Shown here: piece by piece, positions 16,737 through 24,324 of the stretch
How the letters are laid out: each line of letters opens with the position of its first letter
Position numbering within the stretch: the first letter of the stretch is position 1
Source of the DNA: Lachnospiraceae bacterium UBA3850
GTDB lineage: Bacteria; Bacillota; Clostridia; Lachnospirales; Lachnospiraceae
Direction of reading: 5' to 3'
NCBI GenBank assembly: GCA_002392655.1
Contig: DGHK01000063.1
Coordinates: 13,669-59,541, forward strand
Length of the DNA stretch: 45,873 nt
The notes under the pieces: generated by a model
Database searches by the model: none
The model's input: only the letters and a program-made list of their open reading frames with translations
Told to the model about the DNA's origin: nothing
Made by a program: the position numbers and the translations under genes

Positions 16737-18071
16737 ATGAATATAAATATGCCGGATGAGGCAAGGACGATAATTGAAGTACTGAATAATGCCGGATATG
16801 AGGCATATATAGTAGGCGGATGTGTCAGAGACTGTATACTTGGCCGGACTCCAAGTGACTGGGATATAACAACTTCGGCAAAACCGGAGGAGGTCAAGAA
16901 GCTTTTCAGAAGAACAGTTGACACGGGAATTCAGCACGGAACGGTTACAGTACTGATTAAGTCAAATGCATACGAGGTCACTACATTTCGAATAGACGGA
17001 GAATATACAGATCACAGAAGACCTGAGGGAGTGACTTATACGTCTGAGCTATCAGAGGATCTTCGAAGGCGCGATTTCACGATAAATGCCATGGCCTATA
17101 GTGATAAGACTGGTCTTGTTGATCTCTACGGCGGAGTGGAGGATCTGGAGAATGGCATAGTAAGATGTGTCGGCGTCGCAGATGAAAGGTTTGATGAGGA
17201 TGCCCTACGTATTATGCGAGCTGTCAGATTTGCAGCGCAGCTGGGCTTCGAGATAGATGATGCGACGAAGCAGGCAGCAGCCGGACACGCCAAGGAGCTT
17301 AAGCTTATCAGTGCGGAGAGAGTAGAGACAGAGCTTACAAAGCTTCTTATTTCTGATCATCCTGAGAGAATCATAGATATGTATGAGCTGGGGATAACCG
17401 CAGTCATACTTCCTGAATTTGATCTGATGATGGAAACAGAACAGAATACCCCTTATCATCTGTATGATGTAGGCAGGCATACTATAGAGGTTCTTAAAAA
17501 TGTCGGACCTACGAAGGTTATGCGATATGCGGCGCTTCTTCATGATTCAGGAAAGCCATATCTGAAGACTATAGATAAAAACGGAAGAGATCATTTCAAG
17601 GGGCACGCTGTAAAAAGTAAAGAGATAGCGGTTAGTGTTTTGAAGAGACTCAGGATGGATAACGCGACCATCCGTGATGTGAAAACAATTGTTTACTGGC
17701 ATGATTTCGGAATTGGCGGTCCTGTATCAAAAAAAGCAGTCAGGCGGATGCTCAGCAAGATGGGGCCTGAGTATTATGACAGTCTGATCGAGATAAAGTA
17801 TGCTGATATGAAGGGGCAGAGTGATTACCGAATAAAGGAACGCACTGAGGCTCTGGAGGATATACAGAGATATCATGATGAGATAATAGCTGAGGGTGAT
17901 GCACTCGCCATAAAAGACCTCAAGATAAATGGTAAGGTGCTGCAGGAGATCGGAGTTAAGCCCGGACCTCAGATGGGAATTATTCTAAATAGCCTGCTGG
18001 AAAAGGTTCTGGAGAAGCCGGAGCTGAATACCAGAGAAGAGCTGGAGAAGCTGGCACGAGAATATAAGTAA
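16737..18071 (+). CDS. cca: CCA tRNA nucleotidyltransferase with HD domain
   Basis: The enzyme adds or repairs the 3' CCA of tRNAs. That fits the tRNA genes here, none of which encodes CCA. The 444-residue class II protein has the head motif VGGCVRDCILGRTPSDWDITT with the catalytic DxD, the RRRDFTINAMAY block, and an HD phosphohydrolase-type domain (LLHDSGKP, near residue 267). The HD part could act on 2',3'-cyclic or 2'-phosphates, as in some family members. It follows proS after 40 bases, with AAGGAAG seven bases before the ATG, and precedes the AAA+ gene by 15 bases. A three-gene operon is likely. Confidence 0.96.
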   Translation: MNINMPDEARTIIEVLNNAGYEAYIVGGCVRDCILGRTPSDWDITTSAKPEEVKKLFRRTVDTGIQHGTVTVLIKSNAYEVTTFRIDGEYTDHRRPEGVTYTSELSEDLRRRDFTINAMAYSDKTGLVDLYGGVEDLENGIVRCVGVADERFDEDALRIMRAVRFAAQLGFEIDDATKQAAAGHAKELKLISAERVETELTKLLISDHPERIIDMYELGITAVILPEFDLMMETEQNTPYHLYDVGRHTIEVLKNVGPTKVMRYAALLHDSGKPYLKTIDKNGRDHFKGHAVKSKEIAVSVLKRLRMDNATIRDVKTIVYWHDFGIGGPVSKKAVRRMLSKMGPEYYDSLIEIKYADMKGQSDYRIKERTEALEDIQRYHDEIIAEGDALAIKDLKINGKVLQEIGVKPGPQMGIILNSLLEKVLEKPELNTREELEKLAREYK

Positions 18072-18086
18072 AAGGATCTAAGTGAC

Positions 18087-19526
18087 ATGATGGATTTTAA
18101 TTTAAAGAACAAGATAGATGCAGCGTTCAGGATGGTGGATGATGTACAGAATTTTGACCCATCTCTGGCCAGAACTACCGGAATGACGCTTAGGGAGATG
18201 CTTAAGTATAATCTCCTTCAGTTCTGTGGATTTCTGTTTGAGTCGGATGGAACTGATGGAAGAGGAGAGCTGGATTTTATAAGAGATTATCTGGGCACAT
18301 TTATGAATATTTCTCAGTTCCTTACATTTAAATACGGAAAATGTATGGATGATGATTTCATAAATACTCCGCCTAGAACACTTCTCTACACTGTAAAGCA
18401 TGATTTGTCAGATGGCTCACTAAGGGCTCCGTCAGGCAGACCGGTATCAAAGGAGCTCGTTGATCTGTTCAAAGACTTCGGAGCTGCATTTGTATCTATA
18501 AATGGTGAAACTGTCACAGAGGTGGCAAATCTGTCAAACTACGGAATAATGCTTGATGATTTCCTGAAGCAGTACGACCTGTACTTTACGGATGGAATAC
18601 CAAAGAATCGCATAAATCCGAAGAGCAGAAATCTGAGAGGCAACAAAACATCTCAGAAGAGCAAGACTTTGGAGGAAAGCAGAGTGGTGATCAAGAATCA
18701 AGGAGATGAACCTGAGGAGACTCTTGAACAGCTGATGGAGGAACTGAATACCCTCGTTGGACTGAAGTCCGTTAAGCAGGATCTGACGAATCTTATCAAT
18801 CTGGTGAAGATAAGAAAGCTCAGAGAAGAGAGAGGCATGAAGCAGCCGGAAACAACGCTTCATCTTGTATTCTCCGGAAATCCCGGAACTGGTAAAACAA
18901 CAGTTGCCAGACTTTTGGCAAAGATATATAAAGTGCTTGGAGTAGTAAGTCAGGGACAGCTTATAGAGGTAGACCGTTCCAATCTGGTTGCAGGTTATAT
19001 CGGACAGACCGCAGTTCAGACAGCAGAGATTGTTGAGAGTGCACTTGGCGGAATCCTTTTTATAGATGAAGCATACACCTTGATAAAGGGCGGCGATGAG
19101 AAGGACTTTGGACAGGAAGCTGTTGATACGATCCTGAAAATGATGGAGGATAATCGTGATGATCTGATAGTCATTGTTGCAGGTTATACTGACAAGATGG
19201 AGGAGTTCGTAAATTCCAATCCGGGTCTTAAATCAAGATTCAATAAGTATATCTTCTTCAGTGATTATTCAGGAAAAGAACTTACCAAGATATTCAACAA
19301 TATGTGTGCAAAGCAGGAATATGTAACCAATGAAGAAGCAGCAGCATTTGTTGAAGACTATCTGACTAAGAAGGCCAAAGCTCACGAGCCAAACTTTGCA
19401 AATGCACGTGAGGCGCGTAATTATCTGGAGAGATGTATCGAGCGTCAGGCTACAAGGATAGTATCTCTGGAAAACATCAGTGATGACGAGCTGAAGACGC
19501 TGACTATCGAAGACGTTAAAGAATAA
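18087..19526 (+). CDS. CbbX/SpoVK-like AAA+ ATPase with an unknown N-terminal domain
   Basis: The 479-residue protein has a C-terminal AAA+ module of the CbbX/SpoVK group: VGLKSVKQDL entry motif (about residue 223), Walker A GNPGTGKTT (about 263-271), Walker B LFIDEA (about 321-326) and an arginine-finger region GLKSRFNKYIFF. Relatives remodel protein complexes, for instance Rubisco (CbbX) or in spore development (SpoVK). The first 210 residues are helical, have no family I recognise, and end in a basic linker. It is probably transcribed with cca, with which no functional link is known. The substrate is unknown. Confidence 0.88.
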   Translation: MMDFNLKNKIDAAFRMVDDVQNFDPSLARTTGMTLREMLKYNLLQFCGFLFESDGTDGRGELDFIRDYLGTFMNISQFLTFKYGKCMDDDFINTPPRTLLYTVKHDLSDGSLRAPSGRPVSKELVDLFKDFGAAFVSINGETVTEVANLSNYGIMLDDFLKQYDLYFTDGIPKNRINPKSRNLRGNKTSQKSKTLEESRVVIKNQGDEPEETLEQLMEELNTLVGLKSVKQDLTNLINLVKIRKLREERGMKQPETTLHLVFSGNPGTGKTTVARLLAKIYKVLGVVSQGQLIEVDRSNLVAGYIGQTAVQTAEIVESALGGILFIDEAYTLIKGGDEKDFGQEAVDTILKMMEDNRDDLIVIVAGYTDKMEEFVNSNPGLKSRFNKYIFFSDYSGKELTKIFNNMCAKQEYVTNEEAAAFVEDYLTKKAKAHEPNFANAREARNYLERCIERQATRIVSLENISDDELKTLTIEDVKE

Positions 19527-19551
19527 GCTATGATTAAAGAGGGGTTACTTT

Positions 19552-21063
19552 ATGGAGAAAAAGCGATGTATATATAAGTATATCAGCATTATTCTTACGC
19601 TACTGATTTCATTTTCTGTTATGGGCAGTGTCGATTCTTTCGCTGCTGAACCACCAGTCACGGTAGAAAAAAGAGATTGGCTGAAGTATGCCAGTAGATA
19701 TCATTACGATACACTAAGTGAAAACGAGAAGCTGATATACGATACCATTGATTATATCTGCGATGGATATATGAATTCAACAGAGGATTTTAAGAAAATA
19801 GGTGACAAGGGGTACACGACCTCCGCAATCAGCACATATGGAGCTGATAAGGAGACTATAAATAAGATTGTTTATTTATTTAAGATAGAGAATCCGCAGT
19901 ATTATTTTCTGACGGGCGGAAGCTGGTTTACGTCAGAAACATTTGGACTATATGTTTATAATCAGTTCAGTGATGGAGAAGTTCGCGCAAATGTGACGAA
20001 TGATATATTTAGCACACTCGACTCATGGATAAGCGAGATAGACACTTCGGGAAAAACTGAGTGTGAAACTGTTGAAGCAGTAAATGAGTTTATGATAAAG
20101 AAGCTCAGCGTTTTAGCGAACAAACCTCCGGAAATCGATGATGGTGACGTACTTCACCAGAGTCTCTACTGTTCACTTAAATATAAGAGCGGAGTCTGCC
20201 TGACATATTCATATACTATGTACACTATACTTAACTATCTGGGGATTGACACAATAACAGTCATAAGTTCTGAGCATGGTTGGAATAAGGTTTATGCAGA
20301 TGGAAAATGGTATCTGGTTGACACCTACTGGAATGATGGTGACGGAACCAGACAGTTTCTGCTAATATCAGATGCGACTATGAAAAAAAGAGACCAGAAG
20401 AATGCTCATACAGCCGCGTCTATATTCTATAATCCTGCCGCAAATGATGACTATCAGTTTTCTGATTTTTATGTAGATACTGATCCGGATGATAATTCCA
20501 AACCAGAGGAGACAGATGATGACTCAAAGGATAAGGATTCTTCCGAAAATAAAGATAGTGGAAATAACAGTGGAAACAATGACGATAATAAACAGGATAA
20601 AGACGACAGTAAGAAAGAGCCGGATAAGCCTAAATATTCTGAGGAATGGATAAACGGAAAGTGGTATAACAAGGACGGAAAGCAGGATTATGCTCCGACT
20701 CTTATGTGGAAGTCAAATGCTGTTGGTTCATGGGTCGAGGACTCCTCGGGCTGGTATCCTGTAAATCAGTGGCAGAAGATAGATGGCTTCTGGTATTTCT
20801 TCACGCCTGAAGGATATATGGCATCAAATGAGTACTATAACGGATACTGGTTTGGTCGCTTTGGTGGATGGGAAGAGCAGTACTTCCTTACCTGGAAGTG
20901 TAATTCAACCGGTTGGTGGGTTGAGGATATTTCAGGTTGGTGGCCGGCTAGCCAGTGGCTCAAGATAGATGGATGCTGGTATTATTTTGACAGCACCGGA
21001 TATATGGTATCGAACTGCTATATCGATGGCTGGTGGATAGATGCAGACGGTGTTTGCAGATAA
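19552..21063 (+). CDS. Secreted transglutaminase-like protein with cell-wall-binding repeats
   Basis: The 503-residue protein has a signal peptide (to about residue 31), then a transglutaminase/papain-like domain with the triad visible as C216 (SGVCLTYS), H242 (SEHGWNKV) and D257 (YLVDTYW). An Asp/Lys/Ser/Asn-rich linker (about 305-360) follows, then wall-binding repeats including two long W-rich cassettes. Secreted members of this fold may act as peptidases or cross-linkers on wall peptides; the activity here is inference. The final cassette nearly matches that of the CAP protein at 11738. GAGGGG sits nine bases before the ATG. It follows the AAA+ gene by 25 bases and may be read from the same transcript. 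Confidence 0.88.
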   Translation: MEKKRCIYKYISIILTLLISFSVMGSVDSFAAEPPVTVEKRDWLKYASRYHYDTLSENEKLIYDTIDYICDGYMNSTEDFKKIGDKGYTTSAISTYGADKETINKIVYLFKIENPQYYFLTGGSWFTSETFGLYVYNQFSDGEVRANVTNDIFSTLDSWISEIDTSGKTECETVEAVNEFMIKKLSVLANKPPEIDDGDVLHQSLYCSLKYKSGVCLTYSYTMYTILNYLGIDTITVISSEHGWNKVYADGKWYLVDTYWNDGDGTRQFLLISDATMKKRDQKNAHTAASIFYNPAANDDYQFSDFYVDTDPDDNSKPEETDDDSKDKDSSENKDSGNNSGNNDDNKQDKDDSKKEPDKPKYSEEWINGKWYNKDGKQDYAPTLMWKSNAVGSWVEDSSGWYPVNQWQKIDGFWYFFTPEGYMASNEYYNGYWFGRFGGWEEQYFLTWKCNSTGWWVEDISGWWPASQWLKIDGCWYYFDSTGYMVSNCYIDGWWIDADGVCR

Positions 21064-21082
21064 GTAACTGCCAAAAAACATG

Positions 21083-21111
21083 TTGCAAGAACAATTGAAA
21101 AATTATATAAT
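21083..21111 (+). promoter_or_regulatory. Promoter for tRNA-Asp
   Basis: TTGCAA (21083-21088), a 17-base spacer and a perfect TATAAT (21106-21111). The transcript leader can form AAGCTGAT/ATCAGCTT (21116-21123 with 21148-21155), ending two bases before the mature tRNA. Confidence 0.75.
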
Positions 21112-21157
21112 AAACAAGCTGATTTGTGATACTTATAAGTAGTTATGATCAGCTTAA

Positions 21158-21231
21158 GGCCCAGTGGCTCAGTTGGTTAGAGCGCCGCCCTGTCACGGCG
21201 GAGGTCACGAGTTCGAGTCTCGTCTGGGTCG
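21158..21231 (+). tRNA. tRNA-Asp (anticodon GTC)
   Basis: It is a 74-base cloverleaf with acceptor GGCCCAG/CTGGGTC (one G-U), D-loop AGTTGGTTAGA, anticodon stem CCGCC/GGCGG around loop CTGTCAC with anticodon GTC, T-loop TTCGAGT and discriminator G, as expected for Asp. CCA is not encoded. Confidence 0.95.
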
Positions 21232-21402
21232 ATTCTGCGGCACTTCGTTTGCAGAATGCATGCGCTCCATGGCGCAGCAATATATCAATCGGAACGCCGA
21301 GTTCTGCTTTACGACTTGCAAAAGCAAGTCTCCAACCAGAACAGCGGCTTCGGAGCATCACTATCGTGATGCTCAAGTGAGAAATTTTGAAAAAATTTCT
21401 CA
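21232..21402. repeat. Palindrome cluster between tRNA-Asp and tRNA-Leu
   Basis: Several inverted repeats fill the spacer. ATTCTGC/GCAGAAT spans 21232-21257. GTTCTG/CAGAAC (21301-21342) encloses GACTTGC-AAAA-GCAAGTC (21313-21330). AGCATCAC/GTGATGCT is at 21354-21373. A perfect 11-base stem TGAGAAATTTT-GAA-AAAATTTCTCA is at 21378-21402. The short-loop style matches the clusters at 71-301 and 44071-44274. Open frames crossing this spacer run into the tRNAs and are not genes. Confidence 0.75.
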
Positions 21403-21406
21403 ATGC

Positions 21407-21492
21407 GCCGGCGTGGCGGAATTGGCAGACGCCCGGGACTTAAAATCCCGTGGGTAGTAATACCCGTACCGGTTCGACCCCGGTCGCCGGCA
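21407..21492 (+). tRNA. tRNA-Leu (anticodon TAA)
   Basis: It is an 86-base class II tRNA with acceptor GCCGGCG/CGCCGGC, anticodon stem GGGA/TCCC around loop CTTAAAA with anticodon TAA, a long variable arm GGGTAGTAATACCC, T-loop TTCGACC and discriminator A. CCA is not encoded. Confidence 0.95.
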
Positions 21493-21498
21493 TGTTAT

Positions 21499-21542
21499 AA
21501 AATAATGGGATACCTCGAATGAACGAGGTATCCCATTATTTT
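21499..21542 (+). terminator. Intrinsic terminator after tRNA-Leu
   Basis: A 19-base near-perfect stem (AATGGGATACCTCG against CGAGGTATCCCATT, flanked by AAAAT/ATTTT) with a six-base loop ends in a short T-run. It starts seven bases after the tRNA. Confidence 0.85.
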
Positions 21543-21543
21543 A

Positions 21544-21658
21544 TTCAGCCGGCAGGGTTCGAACCAGGCTGCAAAGCAACCTAGTTCGACCTGCGGGCTG
21601 AATCATAGATTCAGCTGTGCTAAACGGTGCCCACCGGGCACCAGCACCAGTCGCCGGC
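21544..21658. repeat. tRNA-like palindromic element downstream of tRNA-Leu
   Basis: TTCAGCC...GGCTGAA encloses an imperfect hairpin GCAGGGTTCGAACC...AGTTCGACCTGC whose apex is CTGCAAAGCA (to about 21602). A perfect GCTGAATC-ATA-GATTCAGC (21597-21615) overlaps its end. GGTGCCC-ACC-GGGCACC and flanking GTGCT/AGCAC follow (to 21647). GTCGCCGGC at 21650-21658 repeats the last nine bases of the acceptor end of tRNA-Leu. On the minus strand the ends could pair like an acceptor stem, but a proper T-arm and anticodon arm are missing. No gene is seen. Confidence 0.6.
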
Positions 21659-21677
21659 TTTTTCTATTTTAGGTAAA

Positions 21678-21717
21678 GCGCACTGGCTCAAGATTGGGCG
21701 CACTGGCTCGAAGCCAT
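21678..21717. repeat. Tandem 20-base direct duplication
   Basis: GCGCACTGGCTC followed by A/G-rich bases occurs twice in a row with a period of 20 (21678 and 21698). The second copy runs into the first GCCATAA unit. Confidence 0.6.
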
Positions 21718-21894
21718 AATTCTTGCAAAAATATCTAATATTATGGCCTGTGTTAAGGGATAAACACGAAAAAAGGCCATAATTCTGAGATGATTTCAGG
21801 TTTTTATGGCTTTGAAATTTCAAAATGAGTCAAATCAAGGGATTTTTAAGACGAAAAGGCCATAATTTTGAAGAAAATCCAGTTTTTTATGGCC
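21713..21894. repeat. Three spaced hairpin units with GCCATAA/TTATGGC ends
   Basis: Units at 21713-21748, 21775-21810 and 21858-21894 are 36, 36 and 37 bases long. Each begins (G)GCCATAATT and ends TTATGGC(C), so each can fold as a hairpin or be bound as a palindrome. Units 2 and 3 are also preceded by ACGAAAA, and the spacers share an AAGGGAT motif. Spacing is uneven (26 and 47 bases), and the interiors differ. No coding frame explains the pattern. Confidence 0.7.
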
Positions 21895-21947
21895 GTGAAG
21901 CTTCATAAGCTGGAAGAACGAAGTACACACAGTTTTGTACTTGAATG

Positions 21948-21972
21948 AAAGCATACTAACGTATGCTTTTTT
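21948..21972 (+). terminator. Intrinsic terminator in gene-poor region
   Basis: AAAGCATAC-TAAC-GTATGCTTT followed by T-run to 21972. It closes the region with the three hairpin units, as if they were part of a transcript on the plus strand. Another small hairpin, AAGTACA/TGTACTT, lies just upstream (about 21920-21942). Confidence 0.7.
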
Positions 21973-21999
21973 GTTATCTATGTAAAAGCTGGCATAGTA

Positions 22000-22278
22000 T
22001 CATCCTAGCAGATTAAATGGGTCAACTACATCACCATACTTCGCTTTCATTTCTTTGCAAAAAGCTACTAGCTGGTCAACGGCTCTATTAAAATCTATTG
22101 CGCTAATATTCGGATCATCGCATATTGCACTCAGTGTATCATATTTATATCTCTGATAGATATTTATAATTAAGGTCTTTTTGTTGCTGATGTTGCCGTA
22201 AAGTATTATATATATTATTATTGTGATTAGTTGTGTGCGTGAAAAGGATGTTACTGTACCAGCAACATCGGCAACAGT
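22000..22278 (-). pseudogene. Decayed coding remnant, minus strand
   Basis: An open frame of 93 codons runs from a stop at 22281-22279 to TGA at 22002-22000, with no ATG, GTG or TTG start in good context. The last 50 codons read like real protein: YKYDTLSAICDDPNISAID, then FNRAVDQLVAFCKEMKAKYG, ending DVVDPFNLLG. The upstream part is AT-rich and isoleucine-rich. It looks like the 3' end of a gene that lost its 5' part. I recognise no family. Confidence 0.4.
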
Positions 22279-22327
22279 TTATACTGATTCTAAGGAAGAA
22301 CCAATTAACGATATTGCTAGATTATAA
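22202..22327 (+). pseudogene. Short remnant resembling a lipoprotein N-terminus
   Basis: A 41-codon frame reads IIYIIIVISCVREKDVTVPA and then ATSATVYTDSKEEPINDIARL before TAA. The hydrophobic run followed by SC resembles a lipobox. No ATG is present; GTG at 22223 would leave too short a signal. It may be a degraded gene start or chance. It abuts the minus-strand remnant head to head. Confidence 0.25.
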
Positions 22328-22354
22328 CTATAAAAAGGGTGGAGAAATTTTAAA

Positions 22355-22840
22355 ATGAACAGACAACCGGAGCTTACAACTCTATGCTATATAGAAAAGG
22401 ATAATAAGTATCTGATGATGCATCGGGTGAAGAAGGATAAGGATATAAACAAGGATAAGTACATCGGTGTAGGTGGTCATTTTGAATATGGCGAGAGTCC
22501 CGATGAGTGCCTGCTTCGGGAGGTCAAGGAAGAGACGGGGCTCACCTTGCTTAAGTATAAAGCACGCGGTGTAGTTACATTTATCTATGGGGACGCCGGC
22601 CGTCCTGAAGAGAGAATAGTGGAATATATGCATCTCTATACCGCGGATGAGTTTGAGGGCGAACTTATAGACTGTGATGAGGGAGAGCTGGAGTGGATCG
22701 ATAAGTCGGCCGTTTTCGAGCTTCCGATCTGGGAAGGCGACAAGATATTTTTCCGCTTGCTCGAGGAAAGAGAAGACTACTTCTCGCTTAAGCTTGTTTA
22801 TTCAGAGACGGACGAACTGATAGAGACAGTGATAAAATAA
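22355..22840 (+). CDS. Nudix hydrolase, MutT/8-oxo-dGTP diphosphatase-like
   Basis: The 161-residue protein has a complete Nudix box, GHFEYGESPDECLLREVKEETGL (about residues 41-63; broken here by the family pattern G-x5-E-x7-REUxEExGU). Such enzymes hydrolyse nucleoside diphosphates linked to another moiety. The start LTTLCYIEKDNKYLMMHR and the FHLWEGDK-like end (LPIWEGDKIFF) resemble 8-oxo-dGTP-type members, but substrate cannot be fixed. GGTGGAGA lies about ten bases before the ATG. It is the first intact gene after the gene-poor region and may be transcribed with the next gene, 49 bases on. Confidence 0.88.
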   Translation: MNRQPELTTLCYIEKDNKYLMMHRVKKDKDINKDKYIGVGGHFEYGESPDECLLREVKEETGLTLLKYKARGVVTFIYGDAGRPEERIVEYMHLYTADEFEGELIDCDEGELEWIDKSAVFELPIWEGDKIFFRLLEEREDYFSLKLVYSETDELIETVIK

Positions 22841-22889
22841 TATAGGTAGGATATATGAAATATTTAAGTGGTAGTAAGGAGTAGTATTG

Positions 22890-23840
22890 ATGAAGAAGTC
22901 AGGTTTGTGTGCAGTTATTATCTGTCTGATAATTACAATAGCTATTGTTGCAGGAGTTATTGTGAGGCGAGATAACGATAAAGCTGGTGACCGAAGTGAA
23001 GCGAAAAAAGCAGAAGAATTCAATAATATAGATGATTCTACTGTTGTGAGTTATCTAGGACCGCAGGGAACCTATACTGAGGAAACCTGTAAGCTTTTCT
23101 TTGACAACAGGGGTACCTATGAACCGTATGAAACGGTTGATGAGGCTGTTCAGGCTCTGGTGGATGGAAAAAGTACCTATGCTGTTATACCTCAGGAGAA
23201 TACCATTGGCGGAGCAGTTATCGACTACGTGGACACGCTTATAAATCAGAAGAGTGTTTCGGTTGTAGGCGAAGTGGAGCTTCCGATAAGTCAAAATCTC
23301 CTTGTTCTTCCGGGTACGAAGCTTGAGGATATAAAAACTGTATATTCGCATAAGCAGGGAATTGCACAGGGAAAGGCCTGGCTTGAAAAGAATCTTCCGG
23401 ATGCAGAGGTTATTGAAGTATCGAGTACAGCAGAAGGAGCCAAGATGGTTTCTGAGGGGCAGGATAAATCCCTGGCAGCTATAGCGTCTATAGGCTGCGT
23501 TGAGGTTTATGGTCTCGAGGCTCTTGCAGAAGGAATTCAGGAAAATGATAATAACGTAACCAGATTCTATGTTTTATCCACAGAAGAACCGGAAACTGAG
23601 GATGCCGATAGAATTGCTTTTGTTGCAACCGGAGAGGCTTATGATCTTCCGGAGCTTATGACCGAGATTAATGCAGCGGGGATGAACCTTGTGGCACTTC
23701 ATGACAGGCCACAAAAAACTGAGCTCGGACACTACAATTATTTAATTGAATGCAGTGACGCGAGCTACAGTGATTTTGAAACAATATCAGAAAATAAGAA
23801 ATTTGAATTTCGATATCTCGGCAGCTTCTATACCGAATAA
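22890..23840 (+). CDS. Membrane-anchored, exported prephenate-dehydratase-like protein
   Basis: Residues 1-28 form a positively charged start and a hydrophobic helix (CAVIICLIITIAIVAGVIV), a signal anchor or uncleaved signal. The rest is a full-length PheA-type prephenate dehydratase domain: VSYLGPQGTYTEE, AVIPQENTIGGAVIDYVDTL, and the catalytic TRF (T224-R225-F226) in NNVTRFYVLS. An ACT-like C-terminal part follows, with LHDRP where ESRP is usual. Cytoplasmic PheA makes phenylpyruvate from prephenate; here the domain should face outside. It could be an exported enzyme or a ligand-binding protein reusing the fold. AAGGAG lies eight bases before ATG 22890; the TTG at 22887 is less likely. Confidence 0.85.
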   Translation: MKKSGLCAVIICLIITIAIVAGVIVRRDNDKAGDRSEAKKAEEFNNIDDSTVVSYLGPQGTYTEETCKLFFDNRGTYEPYETVDEAVQALVDGKSTYAVIPQENTIGGAVIDYVDTLINQKSVSVVGEVELPISQNLLVLPGTKLEDIKTVYSHKQGIAQGKAWLEKNLPDAEVIEVSSTAEGAKMVSEGQDKSLAAIASIGCVEVYGLEALAEGIQENDNNVTRFYVLSTEEPETEDADRIAFVATGEAYDLPELMTEINAAGMNLVALHDRPQKTELGHYNYLIECSDASYSDFETISENKKFEFRYLGSFYTE

Positions 23841-23855
23841 GTTTTAATACTCAGA

Positions 23856-24246
23856 TCAATCGAAGGATCTCAGGTATGCAGGCACTTCTGTTTCTGCATA
23901 GCTGACTGCATCCTCCAGATTCATGCCATGGAAGTCTCCTGCTGAGAAGCATCTTCCGGATTTTTTATCGTCCACAAACACACCAACTACAACTCCGGGA
24001 AGTGAACTCTCAGGAGAATTCGGAGCGGAAGGACCACCCAGATCTGTTATGCACCAGCCCGGATCGGTCAGACTTATTATTACATCTGTTCCATCATATA
24101 CAGATGCGAGATCCATAGTAACCTTGTCCAGCGCCGACTTACTTGCGGAGTATCCGGCCTGCTGAGGCTCTCTTCTGATTCTGCTTGTTGTATTTACGAT
24201 ACGTCCGAAGCCTCTTTCAATCATTTTCTTTACCTCGCTACTTAAG
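23856..24246 (-). pseudogene. 5'-truncated short-chain dehydrogenase/reductase
   Basis: The frame encodes only the C-terminal half of an SDR: GFGRIVNTTSRIRREPQQAG, the catalytic YSASKSALDK (YxxxK), VISLTDPGWCITDLGG and a tail. The Rossmann half with TGxxxGxG is missing. Upstream of about 24246 the frame continues only as the shadow of the next, oppositely oriented gene, so the gene was probably cut when that gene or its promoter arrived. A Met at 24224 has GAGGT in front, so a 122-residue fragment could still be made, but it could not bind NAD(P). Confidence 0.7.
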
Positions 24247-24264
24247 AATAATTTTGACCGTTTT

Positions 24265-24293
24265 TTGCTTACTTGGTATTTTTGTGTTATATT
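24265..24293 (+). promoter_or_regulatory. Promoter for the GGDEF sensor gene
   Basis: TTGCTT (24265-24270), a 17-base spacer and TATATT (24288-24293), about 32 bases before the start codon; GAGG lies eight bases before the ATG. Confidence 0.55.
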
Positions 24294-24324
24294 AGGAAAG
24301 TAAAGCATTTTTTCGAGGTTTCTT

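Noticed and set aside
21126..21457. Several open reading frames of 80-97 codons on both strands
   Set aside because: They run through tRNA-Asp, the palindromes and tRNA-Leu, and have no ribosome sites.
21549..21658. A tRNA gene on the minus strand
   Set aside because: The ends GCCGGCG and TGCCGGC pair and GGTTCGAACC resembles a T-loop, but the T-stem does not pair in the right register and no valid anticodon arm is found.
21713..21894. CRISPR array or type III toxin-antitoxin (ToxIN) repeat array
   Set aside because: The 36-base length is suggestive, but there are only three imperfect units with unequal spacers, the ends are inverted rather than uniform direct repeats, and neither cas nor a ToxN-like gene is near.
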